From: Mycobacterium sp.
Lineage (GTDB): Bacteria > Actinomycetota > Actinomycetes > Mycobacteriales > Mycobacteriaceae
NCBI GenBank assembly: GCA_018882965.1
Contig: VEQY01000002.1
Span: forward strand, 1 to 64,000
Length of the DNA: 64,000 nt
Direction of reading: 5' to 3'
A program made the position numbers and the translations under genes. This document shows, one piece after another, positions 53,643 through 63,136 of the stretch (position 1 is the first letter of the stretch; every line of letters begins with the position of its first letter). Below the pieces are notes generated by a model. It was not told where the DNA came from. It did no database searches and was given only the letters and a program-made list of their open reading frames with translations.

Positions 53643-55550
53643 ATGGCACTGCATCCCCTGGACTCGCTCTCGGCCGAGGAATTTCGGCGGACCGCGGAGA
53701 TTCTCCGGCGGGAGGGCCCGGTCACCGACGGGTGGCGGTTCATCTCGATCGAACTGAAGGAACCGCCCAAAGCCGATGTCAAAGCCTGGCGGTCAGGCCA
53801 GACGATCTCCCGCAAGGCATTCGCGGTGCTCCTGGACCGGACCGAGAACAAGACCTACGAAGCCACCGTCGATCTCGCCAGCGGCGCGGTTGATTCGGTC
53901 GAGCACATCCCCGGTGTGCAACCCAACTTCACCCTGGATGAGTTCCACGAGATCGACGAGGCCATGCGTAAGCACCCCGACGTCATCGCTGCACTGGCCG
54001 AATGGGGTTTTCCCGACGTCAACCTCATCCTGATCGACACCTGGACCTTCGCCAAGGCACTGATGCCCGAGAAGTACCGGGACCGCCGGCTGGGCTGGTG
54101 CGACCTGTGGGCCCGGGCGACCCCGGAAGGCAATCCCTACGGTCATCCGGTCTCCGGCCTGAAGCTGATCGTCGATATGAACACTCATGAGCTGCTGGAG
54201 ATCGAACGAGACTACGACCACGGCCACCCGAACGTCGACTGCGAGTACATCCCGTCGGTGCGCGGGATCGAGCCACGCACCGACCTCAAGCCGCTGCACA
54301 TCACCCAGCCCGAAGGCGCGTCGTTCACCCTCGACGGCTCGGAGCTGAGATGGCAGAACTGGAGCATGCGGCTGGGCTTCAACTACCGGGAGGGCCCGGT
54401 GATCTATCAGCTGGCCTTCGACGATGACGGGACCCGCCGCGACGTCGCCTACCGCATCTCGCTGGCCGAGATGGTGGTGCCCTACCGCGACCCCAGCTTC
54501 GATCACTACCGCAGGACGGCCTACGACATCGGCGAGTGGGGCCTGGGCGCGATGACCACCTCACTGGAGCTCGGCTGCGACTGCCTGGGCGAGATCACCT
54601 ACGTCGACGCAGTCCTGTCCAACACCTCCGGCGAGCCCTACACAGTCAAGAACGCGATCTGTCTGCACGAGGAGGACAACGCGGTGCTGTGGAAGCACGT
54701 CGACCACAAAACCGGTCCGGAGGTGCGCCGGCAGCGCCGGATGGTGATCTCCTGCCACGCGACCGTGGCCAATTACGAGTACCTCGTCTACTGGCGTCTC
54801 TACCAGGACGGCAACATCGAGTGCGAGATTCGCGCCACCGGAATCATGGTCACCACGCCCTACCCCGACGGCCAGCAGGCCCCACCGTATGGCACCGTCG
54901 TCGATGAGAACACCTACGCGCCCTACCATCAGCACTTCCTGGTGGCGCGACTCGACCTCGACGTCGACGGCGAGGACAACACGGTGATGGAGGTCGACTC
55001 CTCGGCGCCCCCGGTATCCAAAGACAACCCCTACGGCCTTGCGCTGGTGACCACCTCGAAGACGATCGCCTCGGAGGCGGAGTCGGCCCGCGACTTCGAC
55101 TGGTCCACGCAGCGGGCGTGGAAGGTCGTCAACCCGAACAAGGTCAACAAGCACGGCACCAACGTCGCCTACAAGCTCGTTCCCGGCGGGTGCTTCCCGG
55201 CGATGATGGATCCCTCCACGGTGCAATATCTCCGGGCGCCCGTCATCGGCCATACGCTGTGGGTGACCAAGAACCATCCCGACGAGAGATGGCCGGCCGG
55301 CGATTACCCCACCCAATCCGAAGTCGACACCGGCATGACCGAGTGGATCAAGGACGACGCGCCGCTGGAGAACACCGACGTCGTGCTGTGGTACGTGTTC
55401 GGCATCCATCACATCACCCGGGTGGAGGAGTGGCCGATCATGTCAGTCGACGTGGTGTCGTTCTGGCTCAAACCGTCGGGCTTCTTCGACCGCAACCCGT
55501 CGATCGATGCACCCCCGACCCCCAAGGGCGAGGCCGGCGCCTGTCACTGA
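53643..55550 (+). CDS. Copper-containing primary-amine oxidase
   Basis: This 635-residue quinoprotein oxidises primary amines to aldehydes, ammonia and hydrogen peroxide. The cofactor site TVANYEY marks Tyr378 as the residue converted to topaquinone; Asp295 (YDIGEWG) is the catalytic base; copper ligands are His429 and His431 (YHQHF) and probably His590 (GIHH). Length and motifs match bacterial tyramine/phenylethylamine oxidases. No signal peptide, so it is cytoplasmic. AAGGAGG precedes the ATG. It converges with an amino-acid/amine-type permease and diverges from an ATP-grasp gene, suggesting an amine-use cluster. The physiological amine is not known. Confidence 0.93.
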   Translation: MALHPLDSLSAEEFRRTAEILRREGPVTDGWRFISIELKEPPKADVKAWRSGQTISRKAFAVLLDRTENKTYEATVDLASGAVDSVEHIPGVQPNFTLDEFHEIDEAMRKHPDVIAALAEWGFPDVNLILIDTWTFAKALMPEKYRDRRLGWCDLWARATPEGNPYGHPVSGLKLIVDMNTHELLEIERDYDHGHPNVDCEYIPSVRGIEPRTDLKPLHITQPEGASFTLDGSELRWQNWSMRLGFNYREGPVIYQLAFDDDGTRRDVAYRISLAEMVVPYRDPSFDHYRRTAYDIGEWGLGAMTTSLELGCDCLGEITYVDAVLSNTSGEPYTVKNAICLHEEDNAVLWKHVDHKTGPEVRRQRRMVISCHATVANYEYLVYWRLYQDGNIECEIRATGIMVTTPYPDGQQAPPYGTVVDENTYAPYHQHFLVARLDLDVDGEDNTVMEVDSSAPPVSKDNPYGLALVTTSKTIASEAESARDFDWSTQRAWKVVNPNKVNKHGTNVAYKLVPGGCFPAMMDPSTVQYLRAPVIGHTLWVTKNHPDERWPAGDYPTQSEVDTGMTEWIKDDAPLENTDVVLWYVFGIHHITRVEEWPIMSVDVVSFWLKPSGFFDRNPSIDAPPTPKGEAGACH

Positions 55551-55568
55551 ACGCCGCGAGGGACCTTC

Positions 55569-57098
55569 TCAGTCGCCGACGATGATGGGCGTGTCCTTGT
55601 GCAGTGTCTCGCCGCGGAAGAAGGCCGGTGACGCCGAACGCCAGACCAGCATCAGCACGAGGCCGAGCAGGATCAGCCCGACGCCGAGGATGAGCACCAG
55701 CCCGATTCCGAAGATGCTCGCCCCGCTGCCGTAGTCCGGCGAGGCGGCGTCGCGCAGCGTGATCAGCAGCACGCCCAGCAGTCCCAATCCGCCCAGCAGC
55801 GGGAAGAGGAACTTGAAGACAACGCTGTTGAGGCTGACGAACAATTCGCGTCGGAAGAACCAGATGCACGCGAAGGCGGTCAGACCGTAGTAGAAGCAGA
55901 TCATGATGCCCAGGGCGTAGATGGTGTCGGTCAGGGCGTTCTTGCTCAGCAGGTGCATCACGGTGTAGAAGGTGCCCGCCACGACGCCGGCCGCGACCGT
56001 CGCGTAGGACGGCGTGAGGTAGCGGGGATGGATTGCCGCGAAGCGTGGTGGCAGCGCCTTGTAGGTCGCCATGCCCAGCATCGTGCGCGAGGACGGTAGG
56101 AACGTCGTGATCAGGCTGGCTGTGCTGGAGGCCAGTACCGCGAGGAACAGCAGCAGGTGCCACGGCTTGCCGAGTACCGGTTCGGCAAGCTCGCCGAACA
56201 CATTCGCGGCGTTCTCCTCGTTACCCAGCCCCAGACCCTCGCTGCCGGTGCCGGCGAACATCTGGCTGGCGACCGTCACGAGGAGATAGGTCAGCAGGAT
56301 CGACAGCACGCACAGCAGCGCGGCACGTCCGGGGGTCTTGTCGGCGTCCTTGGATTCCTCGTTGACGGTCAACGTGGTGTCCCAGCCCCAGAAGGCGAAG
56401 ATCGAGCCAGACAATCCGGCGATGAAGGCCGACAGGGTCAATCCGGCCGGGCTGAACCAATCGAACGAGAACGCCATCCCGGTCGGAGAAGAACCGGACT
56501 TCGCAATCGCGACGATGGAGAAGGTGGCGAGGACCAGCAGTTGGAATCCGACCAGGACGAACTGCACGCGCTCGGTGGTGGTGATGCCGCGGTAGGCCAC
56601 CCAGGTCGCGACAACGAGGAATGCGAGACAGGTCGCGATATTGACCCACGGTGTCTCCCACATGCTGGAGATGCTCTCGCTGCGGAACAGATCGCCGAGG
56701 AACTGGTAGAAGAACTCCACCGCCACCCCGGCGAGGTTGGACAGCACGATCGCGGTCGCGAGGATCGCGGCCCATCCGCCGATCCAGCCGATGTAGGGGC
56801 CGAAGGCCTTGGTGGTCCAGGTGAACGAGGTGCCGCAGTCCGGTGCGACCTTGTTGAACTCCCGGTATGCGTAGGCCGCGAAGAACATCGGCAGGAATCC
56901 GGCGATGATGACCACCGCCATCTTCGGGCCGGCCTGGGTGACCAGGATGCCGATGGTGGCGGTCAGGGTGTAGGCGGGGGCGACAGAGGAGATCCCCAGA
57001 ATGGTGCTGCCGAACACGCCAACCGAGTTGCGGGACAGTCCCTTTTCCTGGAGGTCGGCCTCCGGGGCATGGTGCACGGCGTGAGTTTCTTCTCGCAT
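55569..57098 (-). CDS. APC-family amino acid/amine permease
   Basis: This 509-residue membrane protein has about twelve helices of the APC type, opening with GVFGSTILGISSVAPAYTLTATIG, with NKVAPDCGTSFTWTTKAFGPYIGWIGGW (helix 2-3) and FWGWDTTLTVNEESKDADKTPGRAA in the middle. It would import an amino acid or amine, fitting the neighbouring amine oxidase. ATG 57098 (MREETHAVHH) follows GGGGGCGAGC; the longer frame upstream overlaps the divergent promoter. The promoter region contains a nested dyad. Confidence 0.87.
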   Translation of the reverse strand: MREETHAVHHAPEADLQEKGLSRNSVGVFGSTILGISSVAPAYTLTATIGILVTQAGPKMAVVIIAGFLPMFFAAYAYREFNKVAPDCGTSFTWTTKAFGPYIGWIGGWAAILATAIVLSNLAGVAVEFFYQFLGDLFRSESISSMWETPWVNIATCLAFLVVATWVAYRGITTTERVQFVLVGFQLLVLATFSIVAIAKSGSSPTGMAFSFDWFSPAGLTLSAFIAGLSGSIFAFWGWDTTLTVNEESKDADKTPGRAALLCVLSILLTYLLVTVASQMFAGTGSEGLGLGNEENAANVFGELAEPVLGKPWHLLLFLAVLASSTASLITTFLPSSRTMLGMATYKALPPRFAAIHPRYLTPSYATVAAGVVAGTFYTVMHLLSKNALTDTIYALGIMICFYYGLTAFACIWFFRRELFVSLNSVVFKFLFPLLGGLGLLGVLLITLRDAASPDYGSGASIFGIGLVLILGVGLILLGLVLMLVWRSASPAFFRGETLHKDTPIIVGD

Positions 57099-57140
57099 GC
57101 TCGCCCCCACGGGTTCGGAATTCGGGTAACTCGACCTGGG

Positions 57141-57199
57141 ATTGCACGATACCGCCGACATGACCACCGCCCGGTGGTGTTTGCTTGAGTTCGTGCAAT
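57141..57199. promoter_or_regulatory. Nested dyad between permease and stress-protein genes
   Basis: Outer arms ATTGCACGA (57141-57149) and TCGTGCAAT (57191-57199) are a perfect inverted repeat, and an inner palindrome ACCACCG-CC-CGGTGGT (57163-57178) has nearly the same centre (about 57170). The figure lies 43 bases from the permease start and 32 bases from the stress-protein start, so a shared repressor or looping operator is likely. No known regulator was matched. Confidence 0.6.
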
Positions 57200-57230
57200 T
57201 CGCCGTCACCGCCCGGAAGGGGTCGAAGCC

Positions 57231-58145
57231 ATGACCGAGGTTGTCGCGTTGGTCGAGATAATCGGGGTCGAGAAGACCGGCGTGGTGGTCGGTGTCGACG
57301 GTTCGGAAAACAGCCGGGCCGCGACCGCCTGGGCCGCCGACACTGCGCTTGCCTACGGCCATCCGCTGACCGTGCTGCATGCCCGGCCCGACGCCGCCGC
57401 CGGGCCGGAGCTGATCGCCGAGCCGACCGGAGCGCTGGGTGAGGCGGTCGAACTCGCGCTCACCCGCCATCCCAGCCTGGAGGTGCGGGCCCTGCAGATG
57501 CCTGATTCGCCGGTCGGCTCCCTGCTCGCTGCCGGAGCGAGTGCCGACGTCATCGTGCTGGGCTCACGCGGTACCGAGGGCTTCCGTGGCCTGCTGCTGG
57601 GGTCGACCACGCTGCATGTCGCGCCCTACGCCCAATGCCCGGTCGTGGTTGTCCGTGTCGGCCAGGAGGAGGGGTACGCATTCACCGGTGAGGGCAACCC
57701 CGGCAAGGTCGTGCTGGGCTATGACGGTTCCCCGGCGTCCAACCGATCGGCGGCGTTCGCCTTCCGCCACGCTGAGGCCATCGGCTGCGGCGTGGTGGTG
57801 GTGACCGTCGAGCCCAGCCGAGGCGAGCCCGAATCGGTCGAGGTCAACCCGGAGCTGGCGGTGCCCGGTTCGGACACCGGGGCTTTCACCGCCCCCGTGA
57901 TCGTGACTGCCTCGTCATTTCCCGACGTCCCGGTGTCGTTCGTGGCCGGCACCGGCCGGCCCGCGGAGGTCCTGCTCACCGAGGCGGTCGGAGCCGAACT
58001 TCTGGTCGTCGGCAGCCGCGGTATCGGCGGATTCGCCGGCCTGGTGATGGGTTCGGTGAGTCAGAAGGTGCTTGCCCACGCCCACTGCCCGGTCGGAATC
58101 CTGCACGAGGGAATCGACGCCGCGACCGCAGCCGGTATGGACTGA
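57231..58145 (+). CDS. Universal stress protein, two tandem Usp domains
   Basis: This 304-residue protein contains two Usp domains (about 16-142 and 158-295). Both keep the ATP-binding pattern, GSRGTEGFRGLLLGSTT and GSRGIGGFAGLVMGSVS, and each begins with a strand plus D-G-S loop (VVGVDGSENS, VLGYDGSPAS). Double-domain, ATP-binding Usp proteins are abundant in mycobacteria and linked to hypoxia and persistence. No DosR-type box was found upstream. It diverges from the permease gene across the nested dyad. Confidence 0.92.
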   Translation: MTEVVALVEIIGVEKTGVVVGVDGSENSRAATAWAADTALAYGHPLTVLHARPDAAAGPELIAEPTGALGEAVELALTRHPSLEVRALQMPDSPVGSLLAAGASADVIVLGSRGTEGFRGLLLGSTTLHVAPYAQCPVVVVRVGQEEGYAFTGEGNPGKVVLGYDGSPASNRSAAFAFRHAEAIGCGVVVVTVEPSRGEPESVEVNPELAVPGSDTGAFTAPVIVTASSFPDVPVSFVAGTGRPAEVLLTEAVGAELLVVGSRGIGGFAGLVMGSVSQKVLAHAHCPVGILHEGIDAATAAGMD

Positions 58146-58165
58146 ACCCGGAGCGGGGTCAGTCC
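58139..58165. terminator. Hairpin between convergent Usp and ppiB genes
   Basis: GGACTGAACCC and GGGGTCAGTCC pair at 10 of 11 positions around a GGAGC loop, covering both stop codons. It can serve as terminator in both directions. Confidence 0.65.
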
Positions 58166-59031
58166 AGCAGCACCGAGGTGATCGTCACCGCGGTGGCGGG
58201 TTTGCCGTCCTGGGTGCCGCCGGCCACTCCGCCCTGGGCGATCTTGTCCAGGGTGGCCAAACCGGTCGCGTCGATCGTGCCGAACACGGTGTAGTTCGGC
58301 GGCAACTGAGAGTCCTTGTACACCAGGAAGAACTGGCTGCCGTTGGTGTCGGGACCGGCATTGGCCATCGCCAGCGTGCCCCGCGGGTACAGCACCGGTT
58401 CATCCAGCGCCGGGTCGCCCTTCGGGTATTGGCTAGTGGGGTATTCGTTAGCGAACCGGTAGCCCGGGCCGCCGTCGCCTTTTCCGCTCGGATCCCCGCA
58501 CTGCAGCACACCCAGCCCCGGGGCAGTGGTGAGCCGGTGGCAGGGGGTGTCGTTGAAGAAGCCTTTCTGGGCCAGGCTCACGAAGCTGTTGACCGTGCAC
58601 GGCGCCTCGGCGTTGTTGAGCATCAGCCCGATGTTGCCCTGGTCGGTGGCCATGCTGACGCTGATGGTGGCCGGTTCGGTGGGGACCCGGCCGGTGTTCG
58701 GTGCCGTCACCGGCTTGGCCGCCTTCTGCGCGGCGGACGGGTACTGGCAGTTGGCGCCGAGATCGGCGGCGGCGGTGAAGGCCGGCAGTTGACCCGGGCC
58801 GCCGCGCGGCGCGGAGCCGGTCGGGGCCGGCGTGCTCGGTGAGGCGGTGGTGGAGGCGGCCTCCCGGTCGGACCTGACGAACGTGACGATCGCCGCTGTG
58901 GCGGCGGCCACGGCGACCACCGCCACCACGACCGCCAGGATGCGATTGCGCTTGGCCCGCTGGGCGCGCCGCTGCAGCTGGCGCTCCAGTTTGCGTTGGG
59001 CTGTCTCGCGTCGTTGTTCGTTCGTCGGCAC
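58159..59031 (-). CDS. ppiB: Membrane-anchored cyclophilin peptidyl-prolyl isomerase
   Basis: This 290-residue protein has a basic cytoplasmic start, one membrane helix (ILAVVVAVVAVAAATAAIVTFV), a Pro/Ala/Ser linker, and a cyclophilin domain (about 115-288) with FFNDTPCHRLTT, GTLAMANAGPDTNGSQFFLVYKDS and YTVFGTID. Cyclophilins speed proline isomerisation during folding; the domain faces outward. It corresponds to Rv2582 (ppiB). GTG 59031 follows AGGAAGGA. The much longer frame upstream is the reverse of the glyoxalase gene and was discarded. Confidence 0.92.
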   Translation of the reverse strand: MPTNEQRRETAQRKLERQLQRRAQRAKRNRILAVVVAVVAVAAATAAIVTFVRSDREAASTTASPSTPAPTGSAPRGGPGQLPAFTAAADLGANCQYPSAAQKAAKPVTAPNTGRVPTEPATISVSMATDQGNIGLMLNNAEAPCTVNSFVSLAQKGFFNDTPCHRLTTAPGLGVLQCGDPSGKGDGGPGYRFANEYPTSQYPKGDPALDEPVLYPRGTLAMANAGPDTNGSQFFLVYKDSQLPPNYTVFGTIDATGLATLDKIAQGGVAGGTQDGKPATAVTITSVLLD

Positions 59032-59148
59032 CTGAACTGGGTCCTTCCTGCCTGTCCGTGGTCGGTGCGATGCGCATCCGGACGACCTTCCCGCCCACCG
59101 AGTGTGCCAGCCTCCGGAACCGACGGTTGGTGTGGGACGCTGGTCGGC

Positions 59149-59814
59149 GTGTTGCTCACCGGGTTCCCGGCCGGCCTGCTGGCCTGCAACTGCTATGTGC
59201 TGGCTCCGCACCAGGGCGCGGACGCCATCATCGTGGACCCCGGTCAGCGCGCGGTCGCACCCCTGCGCCGCATCCTCGACGAGAACCGGCTGACCCCCGC
59301 GGCGGTGCTGCTGACCCACGGGCACATCGATCACATGTGGTCGGCGCAGAAAGTAGCGGACACCTACGGGTGCCCAGTCTTCATTCACCCCGAGGACCGC
59401 CACCTGCTCAACGATCCAATCCGGGGCATCGGCCCCCGCATCGGCCAGATCGCGCTCGGCGCGCTGTTTCGGGAGCCCCGGCAGGTTGTCGAGCTCGACC
59501 GCGACGGCGACAAACTCGATCTCGGCGGGATCTCGGTCGCCGTCGACCACACCCCCGGACATACCCGCGGATCGGTGGTGTTCCGGGTCGCCGACAGCGC
59601 GGGGGATCTCGTCTTCACCGGCGACACCCTGTTCAAGCAATCCGTCGGCCGCACCGACCTGCCCGGCGGCAGCGGCCGCGACCTACTGGGGTCGATCGTG
59701 GAGAAGCTGCTGGTGCTCGATGACCGGACCGTGATCCTGCCGGGCCACGGCGAATCCTCCACGATCGGATTCGAGCGCCGGGCCAACCCGTTTCTCGAGG
59801 GCCTGAGACCGTGA
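59149..59814 (+). CDS. Metallo-beta-lactamase fold hydrolase, glyoxalase II-like
   Basis: This 221-residue protein has the metal-binding THGHIDHMW motif (HxHxDH), further ligands in [21 protein letters not shown] and [11 protein letters not shown]. The fold and size suit hydroxyacylglutathione hydrolase-like enzymes; mycobacteria lack glutathione, so the substrate is probably a different thioester. Rv2581c is the equivalent. GTG 59149 lies in an inter-gene region of 117 bases shared with ppiB. It overlaps hisS by four bases. Confidence 0.9.
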   Translation: MLLTGFPAGLLACNCYVLAPHQGADAIIVDPGQRAVAPLRRILDENRLTPAAVLLTHGHIDHMWSAQKVADTYGCPVFIHPEDRHLLNDPIRGIGPRIGQIALGALFREPRQVVELDRDGDKLDLGGISVAVDHTPGHTRGSVVFRVADSAGDLVFTGDTLFKQSVGRTDLPGGSGRDLLGSIVEKLLVLDDRTVILPGHGESSTIGFERRANPFLEGLRP

Positions 59815-61106
59815 GCGAATTCCAGGCGCCCAAGGGTGTCCCGGACTACGTCCCGCCACTCTCGGCGGCCTTCGTCGCCGTGCGCGACGGACTGCTCAAC
59901 GCTGCGCGCAAGGCCGGGTACGCCGACATCGAACTGCCGGTTTTCGAGGACACCGCGCTGTTCGCGCGCGGGGTGGGCGAGTCCACCGACGTGGTCGCCA
60001 AGGAGATGTACACCTTCGCCGACCGCGGAGATCGGTCGGTGACACTGCGCCCGGAGGGCACGGCGGGGGTGGTGCGTGCGGTCATCGAGCACGGCCTGGA
60101 CCGCGGTGTGCTGCCGGTCAAGCTCTGCTACGCCGGACCCTTCTTCCGCTACGAACGCCCGCAGGCGGGGCGCTACCGCCAGCTTCAGCAGGTCGGGGTG
60201 GAGGCGATCGGCGTCGACGACCCCGCCCTGGATGCCGAGGTGATCGCGGTCGCCGACGCCGGTTTCCGGGGTCTGGGTCTCGACGGGTTCCGGCTGGAGA
60301 TCACCTCACTGGGTGACGACAGTTGCCGGCCGCAGTACCGGGAGATGCTCCAGGCGTTTCTGGCGGGACTCGACCTCGACGAGGCGACCCGCCAGCGCGC
60401 GCAGACCAATCCACTGCGGGTGCTCGACGACAAGCGCCCTCAGGTGCGTGCACTGACCGCCGACGCCCCGGTGATGCTCGACCACCTCTCGGAGAGCGCC
60501 CGGCGACACTTCGACACCGTGCTCAGCCACCTCGACGCGCTGGGCGTGCGCTACGTCATCAACCCGCGGCTGGTCCGCGGCCTGGACTACTACACCAAGA
60601 CGACGTTCGAGTTCGTCCATGACGGTCTGGGCGCGCAGTCCGGAATCGGCGGCGGCGGGCGCTACGACGGCCTGATGGCCGAACTCGGCGGCCAGGATCT
60701 GTCCGGGATCGGATTCGGGCTCGGGGTGGACCGCACCCTGCTGGCACTGCAGGCGGAGGGCAGATCCGTCGGCGAGACGTCCCGCTGCGACGTTTTCGGG
60801 GTGCCGATGGGGGAGGCGGCGAAACGTCAATTGGCCACCCTGGCCGCCGCTCTGCGCGCGGCCGGGGTCCGCGTCGACCTGGCCTACGGCGAACGCGGCC
60901 TCAAGGGCGCGATGCGGGCCGCCGACCGGTCCGGCGCGCGGATCGCACTCCTCGCCGGGGAGCGCGATGTCGCCTCCGGCACGGTAGGCGTCAAGGACCT
61001 GTCGACCGGGGATCAGGTCGACGTGGCGATCGGCTTGGTGGTCGATGCCGTGCGCGAGCGGCTCGGGTCCGCACCGCCAGTCGCACGTGGTTCAGCAATT
61101 TCTTAG
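59811..61106 (+). CDS. hisS: Histidyl-tRNA synthetase
   Basis: This 431-residue class II synthetase charges tRNA-His. Motif 1 region ([22 protein letters not shown]), motif 2 ([26 protein letters not shown]), the histidine-specific [13 protein letters not shown] and motif 3 ([15 protein letters not shown]) are all visible. GTG 59811 overlaps the previous stop (GTGA), so the hydrolase and hisS are coupled, as for Rv2581c-Rv2580c. Confidence 0.97.
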   Translation: MSEFQAPKGVPDYVPPLSAAFVAVRDGLLNAARKAGYADIELPVFEDTALFARGVGESTDVVAKEMYTFADRGDRSVTLRPEGTAGVVRAVIEHGLDRGVLPVKLCYAGPFFRYERPQAGRYRQLQQVGVEAIGVDDPALDAEVIAVADAGFRGLGLDGFRLEITSLGDDSCRPQYREMLQAFLAGLDLDEATRQRAQTNPLRVLDDKRPQVRALTADAPVMLDHLSESARRHFDTVLSHLDALGVRYVINPRLVRGLDYYTKTTFEFVHDGLGAQSGIGGGGRYDGLMAELGGQDLSGIGFGLGVDRTLLALQAEGRSVGETSRCDVFGVPMGEAAKRQLATLAAALRAAGVRVDLAYGERGLKGAMRAADRSGARIALLAGERDVASGTVGVKDLSTGDQVDVAIGLVVDAVRERLGSAPPVARGSAIS

Positions 61107-61150
61107 AGCGGGCGGGGAACATCGCCAGGCGTTGTCGACGTTGCCTGGAC

Positions 61151-61624
61151 ATGCACGAACTGGTGGATTTTCTGCGCAGCCGCGGAATGCGGTGCTTTCG
61201 CAGCTACCGGGACGATGAGTACTTCTTCGTCGTGGACTGTGTGTATCCCGGGGATCCCGCCGCGTACCGGGGGCGGCTGTTCGTCAACCTGCAGGTGGGC
61301 GAGGACGGAGCAATCCAGGTCACCGCGACCCCCGATCGGTTCTACCCCGCCGACGTTCGCACCCGGCTGGCGGCGGTGGCCGCCGCCTGGGACCCCGGGG
61401 GCGCCCACGGCCTGGACATCGACACCAGCGTCCACGAGTCGTCCGACCCGACCCGGGTCGGCGCGACCGTGGTGACCCGCGCGTGCCCGGTCGGCCTGAC
61501 CGCGGCCACGGAGTTCGTCGAGCGGGCCGTGGCCTGCGCTATCGAGCTGTTCGGGCGGTTGAACTCCGTCGCACCGGCCCGGTCGGCCCCGGCCGGCCCC
61601 GCTTCGCTCGCCGACGCGGGCTGA
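61151..61624 (+). CDS. Conserved hypothetical protein, YbjN-like fold possible
   Basis: This 157-residue protein begins MHELVDFLRSRGMRCFRSYRDDEYFFVVDC. Alternating helix and strand (GRLFVNLQVGEDGAIQVTATPDRFYP) resembles the YbjN/SycE-like chaperone fold, but this is a shape-based guess only. The C-terminus is an Ala/Pro/Ser tail. It follows hisS by 44 bases in the same direction. I do not recognise a specific function. Confidence 0.65.
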   Translation: MHELVDFLRSRGMRCFRSYRDDEYFFVVDCVYPGDPAAYRGRLFVNLQVGEDGAIQVTATPDRFYPADVRTRLAAVAAAWDPGGAHGLDIDTSVHESSDPTRVGATVVTRACPVGLTAATEFVERAVACAIELFGRLNSVAPARSAPAGPASLADAG

Positions 61625-61664
61625 TCCCGGTAACGCAGCAGGCGACCTCTCCGATAAAGCCGGT

Positions 61665-62078
61665 ATGCAGCTCAGAGCAGGGGCCGCACTGGCGGGCGCA
61701 GTTGCGGCGCCGGCCGCTGTCCTGGTATCCCTGACGGCCCCGTCGGCGGCGGACCCCGCCGGCGGCCAGCAGGTCACCTACACCGTCACCACCACCAGTG
61801 ACCTGATCGCCAACATCTACTACGTCAGCGCCGACCCGCCCTCTCAGGCCGCTGCCAACGATCCGCAGTACATGCCGCTGGCCCGCATCCCGATCGGGCC
61901 CGCGGCGCCGTGGACCTTCCAGACCACCCTCAACGACCCCACCCAGTGGGCTTTCGTCAGTGCCAGCGGAGGTCTGCGGGTCAACCCGGAGTTCCGCTGT
62001 GAGATCGCCGTCAACGGCCAGGTCGTGATGTCCCAGCAGGGCGGCAGCGGCGTGCAGTGCGCGCTGCGGCCCTGGTAA
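61665..62078 (+). CDS. Small secreted protein, Rv2576c-like
   Basis: This 137-residue preprotein has a signal peptide (AALAGAVAAPAAVLVSLTAPSAADP) and a beta-sandwich-like domain (VTYTVTTTSDLIANIYYVSADPPSQ, then FRCEIAVNGQVVMSQQGGSGVQCALRPW with a likely Cys-Cys pair). The C-terminal half resembles the outer domain of MmpS-type proteins. It lies where Rv2576c sits in M. tuberculosis, next to the convergent metalloprotease gene. Role unknown. Confidence 0.78.
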   Translation: MQLRAGAALAGAVAAPAAVLVSLTAPSAADPAGGQQVTYTVTTTSDLIANIYYVSADPPSQAAANDPQYMPLARIPIGPAAPWTFQTTLNDPTQWAFVSASGGLRVNPEFRCEIAVNGQVVMSQQGGSGVQCALRPW

Positions 62079-62126
62079 CACCCGGCCCAGTGCCAGGCCC
62101 AGTCAGCCCCGCAATCAGCCCCGCAG

Positions 62127-63002
62127 TCAGCCCAAGTCGCGCGCGCTGAAGGTGTCGCACTGGTTAGGGTCGCCGGTCTGGTAACCGATGGTGAACCACT
62201 TCTGGCGCTGCTCGGAGGATCCGTGAGTCCAGCTCTCCGGGTTGACCCGGCCGGTGGCCTGCTTCTGGATGCGGTCGTCGCCGACGGACGCGGCGGCCGA
62301 GAGCGCATCGGCGATGTCGGCGTCGGTCAGCGGCTGGAGGTAGGTGACGTCGGTTCCGGGTTGCTTGGTGATCGCGGCATAGTGCGCCCACACGCCCGCG
62401 TAGCAGTCGGCCTGCAGTTCCGATCGCACGCCGCCGCCGGTGGCGCCCTGCGCGCCCTGGCGTGCCCGGCTGAGGTCTCCGGTCAGGTTCTGGACGTGGT
62501 GGCCGTACTCGTGGGCGACCACGTATTCCTCGGCCAGCGGTCCGCCGCTGGATCCGAACTGGGTACGCAACACATTGAAGAAGCTGGTGTCGAAGTAGGC
62601 GGTCTTGTCCGCCGGGCAGTAGAACGGCCCGATGCTGCTGTCCGCCGGCCCGCAACCGGTGTTGATCTGACCGGTGAACAGTTTCATCTGCGGGCGGCTG
62701 TAGCCGCGCAGTAATTGCTGCCACACGGCGTCGACCGAGTTTCCGGTCGCCACCACGCGGCACTCGATGTACTTGTTGGCGTCGGCTCCGGTCTTGCACT
62801 TGGAAAGGTCATAGCTCGACTGCCCGCCCTGCCCGGCTCCGACCGACTGCTGGCTGATCACCTGTCCGGGGTCGACCCCCAGGAACAGGGCCAGCAGCAT
62901 GATCACTATGCCGCCGACCCCACCACCGATCGCGATGCCGCGTCCACCACCCCCGGTCGAGGTCGTACTGGTGTCGATGCGCATGCCCTCGTTGAAGGTC
63001 AT
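62127..63002 (-). CDS. Membrane-anchored neutral zinc metallopeptidase (YpfJ family)
   Basis: This 291-residue protein has a Gly-rich start, one membrane helix ([17 protein letters not shown]) and an extracytoplasmic peptidase domain with HEYGHHVQN, the HExxH zinc site, preceded by EEYVVA and followed by [17 protein letters not shown] (third ligand Glu/Asp). This is the YpfJ/neutral zinc metallopeptidase family; Rv2575 is the equivalent. ATG 63002 follows GAGGAG. Substrates are unknown; cell-envelope proteins are likely. Confidence 0.9.
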   Translation of the reverse strand: MTFNEGMRIDTSTTSTGGGGRGIAIGGGVGGIVIMLLALFLGVDPGQVISQQSVGAGQGGQSSYDLSKCKTGADANKYIECRVVATGNSVDAVWQQLLRGYSRPQMKLFTGQINTGCGPADSSIGPFYCPADKTAYFDTSFFNVLRTQFGSSGGPLAEEYVVAHEYGHHVQNLTGDLSRARQGAQGATGGGVRSELQADCYAGVWAHYAAITKQPGTDVTYLQPLTDADIADALSAAASVGDDRIQKQATGRVNPESWTHGSSEQRQKWFTIGYQTGDPNQCDTFSARDLG

Positions 63003-63136
63003 CCGTACTCCTCGCACTCGCGTCATGGCAGGGCACATTCAGCTTGCCACAATTCGCTTTGCGGGTGGCGGTCGCTGAGACCGGCGGCGCGATCCCTAGA
63101 CTTCTCCGGGTCGGTCGATCCCCACGAGGAGTGTCA

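Noticed and set aside
57099-57230. DosR box before the universal stress protein
   Set aside because: No match to the TTSGGGACTNNAGTCCCSAA pattern is present; the visible dyads are of another sequence.
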